Origin: Myxococcales bacterium
GTDB taxonomy: Bacteria > Myxococcota > Polyangia > Nannocystales > Nannocystaceae
Assembly: GCA_016793465.1 (NCBI GenBank)
Contig: JAEUJW010000086.1
Coordinates: 52,353 to 116,352 of the forward strand
Length of the DNA stretch: 64,000 nucleotides
Direction: 5' to 3'
The translations under genes and the position numbers were made by a program. Each line of letters begins with the position of its first letter. The first letter of the stretch is position 1. Shown here in pieces: positions 8,136-16,747 of the stretch. Below the pieces are notes generated by a model. That model searched no databases. It was not told the origin of the DNA and worked only from the letters and a program-made list of their open reading frames with translations.

Positions 8136-8162
8136 TCGACCGGGCGGGCGCTGCGGGCTCGA

Positions 8163-9167
8163 TCAGCGCAGCGGCGTGACCGTGTCGCCTTTGATCTCGA
8201 GCGCCTCCGGGTGCCCGCCGTAGTAGGCCGCCATCCCGACGTCGATGCACCACACCTTGCCGTCGCAGTGGCTGACGATGCCCTCTTTGTGCACCGTGTG
8301 CCCGACGACCATGCGCTTGGCGCTCAAGATCCCCAGCGTCTCGTCGGCGACGGCGCAGTCGGCGGGGCCGGGGCCCTCGCAGAAGCGACGCGTCCACACC
8401 GGGCTGTCGTCGCCCTGCACGATGTCCGGGGAGATCTCGCCCTCGCCGAGCAGCCACTGCTGCACCTCCTCGTTGATCGCCTCGAGGCGGCGGGCGTGGG
8501 CCGGCAGCACGCCGCCGTGCGCGAACACCGAGTCGCCGACCACCAGCAGCGTCGGGCGAGACGCCAGCTTGCGGGCGTAGGGCCCGCCCGGGGCGAACGC
8601 GAGCAAGCGGCCACGCATCGCCGGCGGCACCCTCGCACCACGCGGGTCGGCGGCGTCGAGGCCGGGCACCTCCGCGAAGTCGAGGAACCCGCCGGCGGTC
8701 ACGTAACGCAGGTCACCCGCGGCGTTCATCAGCTCGTGGTTGCCGTTGAGCACGTGCAGGGCTCCGCCCGCGGCGACGGCCTCCGTCTGCAGGCGCTCGA
8801 GCAAGTCCAAGATCTGTCGCTCGCCGTCGCCGCGATCGAGTTGGTCGCCGGTTTGCACGACCACGAGTTGCTTGCCGATCCATCGATCTTGCTCGTCGAT
8901 CGCCCCCGCCAGCCGGAGCGCGGCCCGCGTCGCCTCGAGGTCGCCGTGCACGTCCCCGATCGCGACCAGCCGCGCCGGCGCGGGCAGGCGCGAGGGCACC
9001 GCCGGCGCCGGCGCCGTCGGAGGCGCGGGCTTGGCCGCAGGTCTGCTCGCGGGCGTCGTGGGCCCCGGTGCTTGTACCTGCGTCGATGTCGGCGTCGGCG
9101 CGGTCGAGCCGCTGTTGCAAGCCAGAGCCAGCAGGAGCGAGGATGCGAGGCGGGACATCGCCGGCAT
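8163..9167 (-). CDS. lipoprotein metallophosphoesterase (Shewanella-like phosphatase type)
   Basis: A 334-residue exported calcineurin-like phosphatase. The signal peptide ends in a lipobox LALAC (C17), followed by a 45-residue Pro/Ala/Thr linker. The phosphoesterase motifs are GDVHGD (71-76), GDQLDRG, GNHE (142-145), a histidine in FAHGGVLPAH and the final GHTVHKEG and DVGMAAYYGG. This arrangement is that of Shewanella-like protein phosphatases (SLP), which dephosphorylate tyrosine or serine residues. It acts outside the cytoplasm, attached to a membrane. The start may be ATG 9167 or 9158; both keep the signal peptide. It is convergent with ttcA, 27 bp apart. Confidence 0.88.
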   Translation of the reverse strand: MPAMSRLASSLLLALACNSGSTAPTPTSTQVQAPGPTTPASRPAAKPAPPTAPAPAVPSRLPAPARLVAIGDVHGDLEATRAALRLAGAIDEQDRWIGKQLVVVQTGDQLDRGDGERQILDLLERLQTEAVAAGGALHVLNGNHELMNAAGDLRYVTAGGFLDFAEVPGLDAADPRGARVPPAMRGRLLAFAPGGPYARKLASRPTLLVVGDSVFAHGGVLPAHARRLEAINEEVQQWLLGEGEISPDIVQGDDSPVWTRRFCEGPGPADCAVADETLGILSAKRMVVGHTVHKEGIVSHCDGKVWCIDVGMAAYYGGHPEALEIKGDTVTPLR

Positions 9168-9360
9168 CCTAACACCTCACCCCTGCGAGACCGCGCTCGC
9201 CTCGCCGAGGGCCGGCGATACGCCCTCCTGCACGCTTCTCCGCGCATCTGTACGGACAAGTGACGGACAAACGTCGCACTCGCCACGACTCGTGCTGCGC
9301 ATGACCACACAATATCCCGTTCGCAGGAAAATCGCGATAACGTAGGGGCAGGTCGGATCC

Positions 9361-10500
9361 ATGACGATGTCGTCGGTGGGAAAAGGACGGATCCTGGTCG
9401 TCGACGACGAGTCGACGATGCGCCGCTTGCTCGAGAAGCTGCTGCGCATGGAGGGTTATGACGTGAGCCTCGCCAGCAGCGGCGAGCAGGCGCTGGCCGA
9501 CCTGTTCAAGCACGGGGCGGACACGGTGCTGCTCGACATGCGCATGCCCGGCATGACGGGGCTCGAGGTCTGTCGGCAGATCCGCAGCCACCCGAGGACC
9601 TTGCACACGCCGGTCGTCTTCATCACCGCGGTCAACGACCGCGAGCTGCGCCGCCGCGGTATGGAGGCCGGCGCGGACGACTTCCTGAGCAAGCCGTTCG
9701 ACGAGGTCGAGCTGCTGGCCCGCATCCGCAACAGCGTCCGCGTGCGCCGCTACTATGACAACTTGGAGCAGCAGCGCGAGCAGCTCGAGCAGGCGGTGCG
9801 CGAGCGGACCGCCGCGCTCGGCGAGGCGATCGCCAAGCTGACCCAGAGCCAGGCCGACCTGCGCGCCTCGCAGGAGGAGACGATCTATCGCCTGTCGCGC
9901 GCGGCCGAGTTCCGCGACGACGAGACCGGCCAGCACCTGCAGCGCATGAGCCGTTATTGCCAGCTCATCGGTCGCCGTATCGGCCTCGACGAGAGCACCT
10001 GCGAGCTGCTGCGCATCGCCAGCCCGATGCACGACGTCGGCAAGCTAGGCATACCCGACCGCATCCTATTGAAGCCGGGTCGGCTGACGCCCGAGGAGTT
10101 CGCGGTGATGAAGGGCCACGCGGAGATCGGCTATCGCATCCTCGTCGGCTCCGACGCGTCCCCCCTCAAGATGGCCGCGACGATCGCCTACACCCACCAC
10201 GAGAAGTGGGACGGCAACGGCTACCCGCGCGGCCTGCGGGGCGAGGAGATCCCGCTGCACGGCCGCATCGCCGCGGTCGCCGACGTGTTCGACGCCCTGA
10301 CCTCCGCCCGGCCGTACAAGCCGGCGTGGAAGCTGGAGGACGCGCTCGAGCTGATGCGCACCAACCGCGGCGCCCACTTCGACCCCAACCTCGTCGACGC
10401 GTTCTTCGACGCGTTGCCCGAGGTGCTCGAGATCCGCGCCAGGTTCGTCGACGAGGCGCCGACCCTGCGCGAGCTGCCGCTGCCGCTGACGGTTCAGTAG
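9361..10500 (+). CDS. response regulator with HD-GYP cyclic-di-GMP phosphodiesterase domain
   Basis: A 379-residue two-component output protein. Residues 10-125 are a receiver (phosphoacceptor D59 in LLDMRMPG, K111), 133-175 form a coiled coil, and 178-360 form an HD-GYP domain with H224-D225 (MHDVGKLGIPD), HH at 279-280 and GNGYP (HHEKWDGNGYPRGLRG). It is of the RpfG type and should hydrolyse cyclic di-GMP when phosphorylated. It starts at ATG 9361 after a gap of 193 bp from the divergent phosphatase gene. Its last 7 bp overlap the convergent DksA-like gene. No cognate kinase gene is adjacent. Confidence 0.95.
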   Translation: MTMSSVGKGRILVVDDESTMRRLLEKLLRMEGYDVSLASSGEQALADLFKHGADTVLLDMRMPGMTGLEVCRQIRSHPRTLHTPVVFITAVNDRELRRRGMEAGADDFLSKPFDEVELLARIRNSVRVRRYYDNLEQQREQLEQAVRERTAALGEAIAKLTQSQADLRASQEETIYRLSRAAEFRDDETGQHLQRMSRYCQLIGRRIGLDESTCELLRIASPMHDVGKLGIPDRILLKPGRLTPEEFAVMKGHAEIGYRILVGSDASPLKMAATIAYTHHEKWDGNGYPRGLRGEEIPLHGRIAAVADVFDALTSARPYKPAWKLEDALELMRTNRGAHFDPNLVDAFFDALPEVLEIRARFVDEAPTLRELPLPLTVQ

Positions 10501-10886
10501 GCCCGGCGCAGGTCGTCGGGGTCGTTGCCGACGAGCGCCTGCTCGCGCTCGAGCTGGGCCTGGGCCTCGACGGTGGTCCGCGCCGTCGGGAACGCCAGCA
10601 GGCGGGCCGCGGGGATCGGCTCGTCCGACACCTCGCAGATGCCGTAGGTGCCCTCGCGGATGCGCTGCAGCGCCGAGTCGATGTCCCGCAGGCGGGCCTG
10701 GGCGTGCTCGGCGAGGGTGTGCTCGGTGAGCTGGGCCGCCTCGGTCGCCGCGGCGTCCTGGATGTCGCCGACGTCCGGCGTGGGCGGCTCGTCGGGGGCC
10801 ACCGGCTCGGGCGGCACGATCGTGGCTCGCTCGCTCAGCAGCTTGTTGCGCAGGGTCTCGACTTGCTCGCCCGTGAGGTGGTCCAT
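10494..10886 (-). CDS. DksA/TraR-family protein lacking the zinc-finger cysteines
   Basis: A 130-residue protein with the DksA layout: N-terminal coiled coil (LTGEQVETLRNKLLSERATI ... LRDIDSALQRIREGTYG) and the globular end. The usual four-cysteine finger (C-x2-C ... C-x2-C) is reduced to one cysteine: ICEVSDEPIPAARL followed by TARTTVEAQ, where the others would be. It retains the coiled-coil tip acidic residues needed to reach the RNA polymerase secondary channel (DIDSAL). Zinc-free DksA variants are known, so it may be functional in transcription control under stress or starvation. It follows the PknK-like kinase gene on the same strand after 69 bp. Confidence 0.85.
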   Translation of the reverse strand: MDHLTGEQVETLRNKLLSERATIVPPEPVAPDEPPTPDVGDIQDAAATEAAQLTEHTLAEHAQARLRDIDSALQRIREGTYGICEVSDEPIPAARLLAFPTARTTVEAQAQLEREQALVGNDPDDLRRAY

Positions 10887-10955
10887 GGCCTTACGTTCAT
10901 AGTCCGCGGCGCGGCGGGCGTCGAGGCCTCACCCGCGCAAACTCGGCGGCGCCGG

Positions 10956-13900
10956 TCAGGGGTGCAGGCTCGGCGTGACCATCGCCACCCACTGCTGCGG
11001 GCGAACGATCGTCTGCAGGCGCATGAACGACTCGCTGCGGGCGATCAGCGCGGCGCCCACGTCGCCGCCGGTCCACGCGCCGAGGCGGTGGCTGACGCAG
11101 GCCGCGTGCAACGACATGTCCGCCGATTCGAACGCGCCGATCGCCGCCTGCAGGCGGCCGATGACCGCGAGCCGCGGGCTGCGGGTGGCGACGCCCTCCA
11201 TCACCCGCAGCAGGGCGACCAGCGCGCGCGCGTGCGGCGTGCCGATCTCCTCGAGGATGCGGCGCTCGCCGTCGGCGACCGCGAGCAGGTCGGTGCGCGC
11301 CCGGCCGGTGAGCGTGCGGGCCAGGGCCAGCGCCGCCTGCCCGCGCAGCCCGCTGGCGTTGATGCGCTGGCTGCGGGCGTAGAGCACGCGCGACTGCTCG
11401 TTGTAGATCCACGCGCGCTCGACCCGCTCCCACGCGCCGGCGACGTCGCCCGAGTAGAGGTCGCAGCTCACGTCGATCATCAGGGCCCGCAGGTGCACCG
11501 CCGGCAGCTCCTGCGAGATCCCGAGCTCCTGGGCGCGGCGGACCACCTCGCGGGCCGCGTCGATCTCGTCGCTGGCGATCAGCATCAGCGCCGAGTAGTA
11601 CGCGGCCACGAACTCGGTCATCGAGTTGCCGGTCTCCTTGGCCTGCTGGACCAGCACCACGCTGCGGTCGGCGATCGCGCGCATCTCGCCGCGGATCTCG
11701 AGCAGGCTCATGAGCATCATCGTGCCCATGTTGCACTCCCACGACACGCCCTCGCAGTGGCGGCGCAGGTGCTCCGCGCCGAACTCGAGGTCGTGCAGCG
11801 CCTTGCTCCACCGATTGCTGATGGCCGCGACGATGCCCTCCATGATCGACGAGAAGCCGACGACGTACGGGTCCTCGCGCGTGTTGAGGTAGGCGGTGAC
11901 GCGGTTGTTGAGGGTCGCGACCAGCTCGGGCTCCTGCTCGCGGTTGATGGCCCCGACGATGGCCGCGAGCCCGCGGGCGACCCGGCGCTCGTCGGCCATG
12001 CGGTGGGCGATGAGGGCGCTGGCCGCCGCGAAGTAGGCGCCGCGGACCGGGCTGTGCATCAAGAAGCCCTTGCTCGCGGCCCACAGCGTGTCGGCGGTGA
12101 CCTCGGCGGCGACCGGCGCCGGGCCGAGCGGCGGGCCGTCCTCGCCGCGGGCGATCGCCCCGATCATCGCCACGAACTGGCGGTGGATCGTCTCGCTCGA
12201 CTCCGGGTAGTCGACGCCGAGCTCGGACAGCAGCGCCCGCAGCACCTCGATCGCGTGCTCGGTCTCGCCGCCGACGAAGAACTGCTCGCACGACTTGCGC
12301 CACAGCGGGAAGCGCTCGACCGCCGGCGCCTGCCCGGCCGCCTTGAAGTACATCGGCGCCGCCTCCGAGCAGCGCCCGGCGTTGACGTTGGCGTCGGCGC
12401 AGGCCGCCATCAGCGACCACGAGCCCGGCGCGCAGCGCAGCGCCAGGCGGTACAGCTCGGCCGCGCGGTCGAACGCCAGCGCCATCGCGGCCGCCGACGC
12501 CGCCCGCACCGCGTGCTCGGCCGCCGCCGCCAGGTCCCCGGCCGCGTGGAGGTGGCGGGCCAGGAACTCGGGGTCGTCGCGGCCGAGCGCCACCGCGGTG
12601 TCGGCCAGCCTGCGGTGCAGCCCGACCACGCGCTCGCCGGCCACGCGCACCACGACCTCGCGCAGGCGGTCGTGCGAGCACTCGACGCTGCGCTCGCGCC
12701 CGCGCTGGCCGAGGAAGATGAGCCGCTCGGTGTGGAGCTCGCCGAGCCAGGCGTTGAAGCCCGCCGGACGGCCCTGGGCGGCCGCCAGCAGCTCGGCCGG
12801 GACCGGCTGTCCGGCGACGGCGATCAGCTCGAGCAGCGCGCGCGCCCCCGCGGCCACGCGGGTCAGCCGCGCCGCCAGCATGCCGTCGAGCGAGACGGTG
12901 CCCGCGCCGATGCGGTCGGCCCGCAGCGCGCCTGGCTCTCGGGACAGGTGCTGGACGGCCACGACGATGAGGAACGCGTTGCCGCCCGACTCCGCGGCCA
13001 GGCTCGCGGCCCACGGGTCGACCGGGAGGTTGGCGTGCTGCAGCAGCGCGCGCGCCAGGGTCTGGGCCTCGTCCGGCGAGAGCAGCCCGACGTCGAGGCG
13101 GATCACGCTCTGGTCGGGCACGATGCGCATCTGGATGCGCTCGAGCTCCCGCAGCGCCGCCCGCGAGCCCGGCCAGTCGCTGCGGTAGGCGGCCAGCAGC
13201 AGCAGCGGGGGCGGCTCCGGCGGCGCCAGCAGCTCGTCGAGCAGGCGCACGCTGTCGACGTCGGTCCAGTGGAAGTCGTCGATCGCCAGGACCAGCGGGC
13301 GGCGCAGCGCCAGCGCGTACAGCAGCCGCTTCAGCGCCGCGAACGCGCGCCGCCGCGACTCGTGCTCCACGCTCGCCGAGGCCGGCATCGCCGCCGTGCG
13401 GGCCGCGTACACCCGCGCCGCCTCCTTCACCAGCGGGATGCGCTCGAGCACCGGAAACAGCCGCGTCAGCTCGCCCGCGTGCGCGCCCAGCAGAGGCGAC
13501 AGCTCGTCCGGCGGCTGCGTCAGCAGGTGGTCGGTGAGCGCGTCGATCAGGCTGTCGAACGCCTTGAACGGCACCGACTCGTGCTCGTAGCAGCGCCCGG
13601 TCAGCACCACCGCCTCGCCGCGGTCGGCCAGGTCGGCGAGGAAGCGCTGGCCCAGCGCCGTCTTGCCCGAGCCCGACACGCCGCGCAGGTACACGCTCGT
13701 CGGTCGCCCGCCGGCCGCCTCGTTGAACGCCTGCTCGAGCGCCGCCCGCTCGTTGTGCCGCCCGACCAGCGCCGCCCGCCGGCTCGGCCCCGACATGGCC
13801 CTCTGGACAGGTCCCGAGCGCCGGGCCGGCGCGCCGGTGTCGCGCGGGCGGGCGAGGTCGTGGCCCGAGTCGCCGGCCGAACCGGCGAGCAGCGAGGTCG

Positions 13901-14903
13901 TCACGCGGTCGCACCAGGCCAGCACGTGCGCGCCCGAGGCCCGCTCGGCCGGGTCGCGGCGGAGCAGCGCGGCGATCAGCGCCGACAGCGTCGGGTCGTC
14001 GGGGGTGAGCGCCGGCGGCGCGTCCTCGAACTGCTTGGCCAGGAAGATCTGCGAGGCGTTGCCGATGTACGGCAAGCGGCCGGTGGCCGCCTCGTACAAG
14101 ATCACGCCGAGCGCGTACCAGTCGCTGGCCGCGGTCGCGAGCTGGCTGGCGCACTGCTCCGGCGCCATGTAGAGCGGCGTGCCGGCGTGCACCGGCACCT
14201 GCGAGAAGCTCGACCGCGAGATCTCCGCGACCAGCCCGAAGTCGAGGACCACCGCGCGGTCACCCGGCGTGACGATCACGTTCGACGGCTTCAGGTCGCG
14301 GTGCAGCAGGTTGTGGGCGTGCAGCGCCTGGATCGCCAGCGCGAGCTGCCGGACCAGCCCGCGGAAGCGCGACGGCTGGCGCGCCCGCATCCGCAGCGCG
14401 GTGCACACGTCGACGCCCTCGACGAACTCCATGGTGATGCACCACGTCGACGCGTGCGACACCAGCTCGTACAGCGTGACGAGGTTCGGGTGGCCGACGT
14501 CGGCCATGCTGCGGAACTCGTACTTGAAGCGGTGGAGCTCCGCGGCGCCCATGCGCAGCAGCGACTTGATGGCCACGCGCGCGCCGTTGCGGTTGTCGAT
14601 CGCCTCGTAGACCATGCCCATGCCGCCGGCGCCGACCTGGCGCACGATCGTGTAGGGCCCGAACGCGCCGGACAGCGGCGGGGCGATCGCCGCGGCGGGC
14701 GTCGCTCCGTCCTCGTTCGGGTCGTGGGTCGGCCCGCTCGGCGACAGCGCCAGCGCCGTGTCGCCGATCGCCGTGTTGGCGAATTGCATGGCCATCGAGA
14801 ACTTCTCCGGCTCGTCCGGGCCGCGGCGGCGGCCGTTCGAACGCTCGGACCCGGCGGGCCGTGGAGCAGGCGGAGCTGCGCTCGAGGGGGGGCGCTCGGG
14901 CAT
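10956..14903 (-). CDS. PknK-like serine/threonine kinase with AAA ATPase and TPR-like regions
   Basis: A very large signalling protein of about 1,315 residues. From ATG 14903 a kinase spans about 80-330: glycine loop VGAGGMGMVYEA, lysine in ARVAIKSL, HRDLKPSN, DFGL and APEQ. A STAND/AAA ATPase follows, with Walker A RGVSGSGKTALGQRFL and a Walker B-like LVLAIDDFHWTDVDS. The rest is helical repeats of the MalT/TPR kind ending in LQTIVRPQQWVAMV. This is the layout of PknK and of many myxobacterial kinases that relay signals by protein contacts. An ATG at 14942 is in frame, but codons 1-13 lack the GC-ending bias of the gene, so 14903 is chosen. It is divergent from the GMC oxidoreductase gene. 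Confidence 0.93.
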   Translation of the reverse strand: MPERPPSSAAPPAPRPAGSERSNGRRRGPDEPEKFSMAMQFANTAIGDTALALSPSGPTHDPNEDGATPAAAIAPPLSGAFGPYTIVRQVGAGGMGMVYEAIDNRNGARVAIKSLLRMGAAELHRFKYEFRSMADVGHPNLVTLYELVSHASTWCITMEFVEGVDVCTALRMRARQPSRFRGLVRQLALAIQALHAHNLLHRDLKPSNVIVTPGDRAVVLDFGLVAEISRSSFSQVPVHAGTPLYMAPEQCASQLATAASDWYALGVILYEAATGRLPYIGNASQIFLAKQFEDAPPALTPDDPTLSALIAALLRRDPAERASGAHVLAWCDRVTTSLLAGSAGDSGHDLARPRDTGAPARRSGPVQRAMSGPSRRAALVGRHNERAALEQAFNEAAGGRPTSVYLRGVSGSGKTALGQRFLADLADRGEAVVLTGRCYEHESVPFKAFDSLIDALTDHLLTQPPDELSPLLGAHAGELTRLFPVLERIPLVKEAARVYAARTAAMPASASVEHESRRRAFAALKRLLYALALRRPLVLAIDDFHWTDVDSVRLLDELLAPPEPPPLLLLAAYRSDWPGSRAALRELERIQMRIVPDQSVIRLDVGLLSPDEAQTLARALLQHANLPVDPWAASLAAESGGNAFLIVVAVQHLSREPGALRADRIGAGTVSLDGMLAARLTRVAAGARALLELIAVAGQPVPAELLAAAQGRPAGFNAWLGELHTERLIFLGQRGRERSVECSHDRLREVVVRVAGERVVGLHRRLADTAVALGRDDPEFLARHLHAAGDLAAAAEHAVRAASAAAMALAFDRAAELYRLALRCAPGSWSLMAACADANVNAGRCSEAAPMYFKAAGQAPAVERFPLWRKSCEQFFVGGETEHAIEVLRALLSELGVDYPESSETIHRQFVAMIGAIARGEDGPPLGPAPVAAEVTADTLWAASKGFLMHSPVRGAYFAAASALIAHRMADERRVARGLAAIVGAINREQEPELVATLNNRVTAYLNTREDPYVVGFSSIMEGIVAAISNRWSKALHDLEFGAEHLRRHCEGVSWECNMGTMMLMSLLEIRGEMRAIADRSVVLVQQAKETGNSMTEFVAAYYSALMLIASDEIDAAREVVRRAQELGISQELPAVHLRALMIDVSCDLYSGDVAGAWERVERAWIYNEQSRVLYARSQRINASGLRGQAALALARTLTGRARTDLLAVADGERRILEEIGTPHARALVALLRVMEGVATRSPRLAVIGRLQAAIGAFESADMSLHAACVSHRLGAWTGGDVGAALIARSESFMRLQTIVRPQQWVAMVTPSLHP

Positions 14904-14971
14904 GGCTTGCCGCGCGAGGCTAACACGGGAGCAGGCCCCCATGGCTGACGCTTCGTGGTAGACCCGGGACT

Positions 14972-16552
14972 GTGACTGATCGACCGCGCGACTTCGACTA
15001 TGACTACATCGTCGTCGGCTCCGGATTCGGCGGCAGCGTCTCGGGCCTGCGCCTGACCGAGAAGGGCTACCGCGTCCTCATGCTGGAGAAGGGCCGCGAG
15101 CTCGAGGCCGCCGACTTCCCGAAGAGCAACTGGAACTTGAAGCGCTGGCTGTGGTTCCCACGCCTCGGCTGGCGCGGGCTGTTCCAGATGACCTTCTTCC
15201 GTCATGTCACCGTCCTCTCCGGCGTCGGCGTCGGCGGCGGCTCGCTGGTCTACGCCAACACCCTGCCCATCCCCAAGAAGGCGTTCTTCGAGCAGGACAG
15301 CTGGGCCCACCTCGCCGCGTGGGAGCACGAGCTGGCCCCCCATTACGTCACTGTCCGCCGCATGCTCGGGGCGACGCAAAACCCCACCCTCACCCCGGTC
15401 GACCGCCTCATGAAGTCCGTCGCCGAGGACATGGGCAAGGAGTTCGAGAAGACCCACGTCGCCGTCTACTTCGGCGAGCCCGACAAGACCGTGCCCGACC
15501 CCTACTTCGACGGCGAGGGCCCCGAACGCACCGGCTGCAACTACTGCGGCGGCTGCATGCTCGGCTGCCGCTTCGGCAGCAAGAACACGCTCGACAAGAA
15601 CTACCTGTACTTCGCGCGCAAGAAGGGCATGCAGCTGCAGGCCGACACCGAGGTCACGGCGGTGCGCGCGCTGGCCGGCGGCGGCTACCGCGTCGAGGCG
15701 CTGGTCGGGCGCTCGCTGCTGTTCCGCAAGAAGCAGGTGTTCACCGCCCGCAACGTCGTGCTCGCCGGCGGCGTGCTCGGCACGGTCGAGCTGCTGCTGC
15801 GCATGCAGGCCGACCCCGACGGCCTGCCGCGCCTCAGCGACAAGCTCGGCGACACCGTGCGCACCAACTCGGAGTCGCTGATCGGCGTGGTCGGCCAGAA
15901 GCGGGACAACGACCTGTCCCGCGGCATCGCCATCGGTTCCATCATCCAGACCGACGAGCACTCGCACGTCGAGCCGGTCCGCTACCCCGCCGGTTCGAAC
16001 TTCTTTAAGACGTTGATGGCCCCGCACGTGCCCGGCGAGCAGAGCCTGGTCCGCATCGCCCGCATGTTCGGCCTCGCCGTGCGCCACCCGCTCAAACTAT
16101 TAAAGACGGTGCTGGTGCCCGACATGTCGAAGTACTCGATCATCCTGCTGTACATGCGCAGCGCCGAGGGCACCCTGCGCATGCGCCTCGGCCTCGGCAA
16201 CGGCCTCAGCACCGGCCTCAGCACCGGCAAGGCCCCGAGCGCCTCGATCCCCGAGGCCACCGACATCGCCGAGCGCGTGGCCGAGAAGCTCGACGGCATG
16301 CCGATGTCGCTGGTCACCGAGACGGTGTTCAACGTCCCGACCACCGCGCACATCCTCGGCGGCTGCTGCATGGGCGACGGCCCGGACTCCGGCGTCATCG
16401 ACCACCGCCACCGCGTGTTCGGCCACGAGGGGCTCTACGTGATCGACGGCTCGGCGGTGTCGGCCAACCCCGGCGTCAACCCGTCGCTCACCATCGCCGC
16501 GCTCGCCGAGCGGGCCATGACGTTCATCCCCGACAACGTCGAGGTCCGCTGA
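14972..16552 (+). CDS. GMC-family oxidoreductase (cholesterol oxidase-like)
   Basis: A 526-residue FAD enzyme. The FAD loop VGSGFGGSVSG is at 15-25, the GMC flavin motif SGVGVGGGSLVYANT at 83-97, and the C-terminal active-site region holds GVNPSLTIAALAE after ILGGCCMG. Four cysteines C189, C192, C195 and C199 (GCNYCGGCMLGC) are spaced like a ferredoxin cluster; the motif is known in ChoD-like GMC enzymes. The family oxidises sterols or long-chain alcohols; the substrate is inferred only. It starts at GTG 14972, 68 bp from the divergent kinase gene. An islet AAACTATTAAA (16094-16104) uses rare AT-rich codons. Confidence 0.9.
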   Translation: MTDRPRDFDYDYIVVGSGFGGSVSGLRLTEKGYRVLMLEKGRELEAADFPKSNWNLKRWLWFPRLGWRGLFQMTFFRHVTVLSGVGVGGGSLVYANTLPIPKKAFFEQDSWAHLAAWEHELAPHYVTVRRMLGATQNPTLTPVDRLMKSVAEDMGKEFEKTHVAVYFGEPDKTVPDPYFDGEGPERTGCNYCGGCMLGCRFGSKNTLDKNYLYFARKKGMQLQADTEVTAVRALAGGGYRVEALVGRSLLFRKKQVFTARNVVLAGGVLGTVELLLRMQADPDGLPRLSDKLGDTVRTNSESLIGVVGQKRDNDLSRGIAIGSIIQTDEHSHVEPVRYPAGSNFFKTLMAPHVPGEQSLVRIARMFGLAVRHPLKLLKTVLVPDMSKYSIILLYMRSAEGTLRMRLGLGNGLSTGLSTGKAPSASIPEATDIAERVAEKLDGMPMSLVTETVFNVPTTAHILGGCCMGDGPDSGVIDHRHRVFGHEGLYVIDGSAVSANPGVNPSLTIAALAERAMTFIPDNVEVR

Positions 16553-16747
16553 CCTTGGCGCCGCCCGGCGGCCCCCCACGGCCTGTACGAGCCCGGAGCG
16601 CCCGAGCGGCGCGTGAGCGGGGTCATTGGTTCGTTCGGCGCGTGCGGTCCGCGGACCTGTCGACACGTCACGAGCTTGCCGCCCCGGCGAGGCCGTGCGA
16701 TATGCTCCGCTCGCGCGAGGCTCTCACGCCCGCCGTCCACCCGCCGC

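Noticed and set aside
9957..14948. A 1,663-codon open frame on the plus strand across the kinase gene
   Set aside because: Antisense shadow of the PknK-like gene; the product is Arg/Gly/Ala low-complexity and carries no domain.
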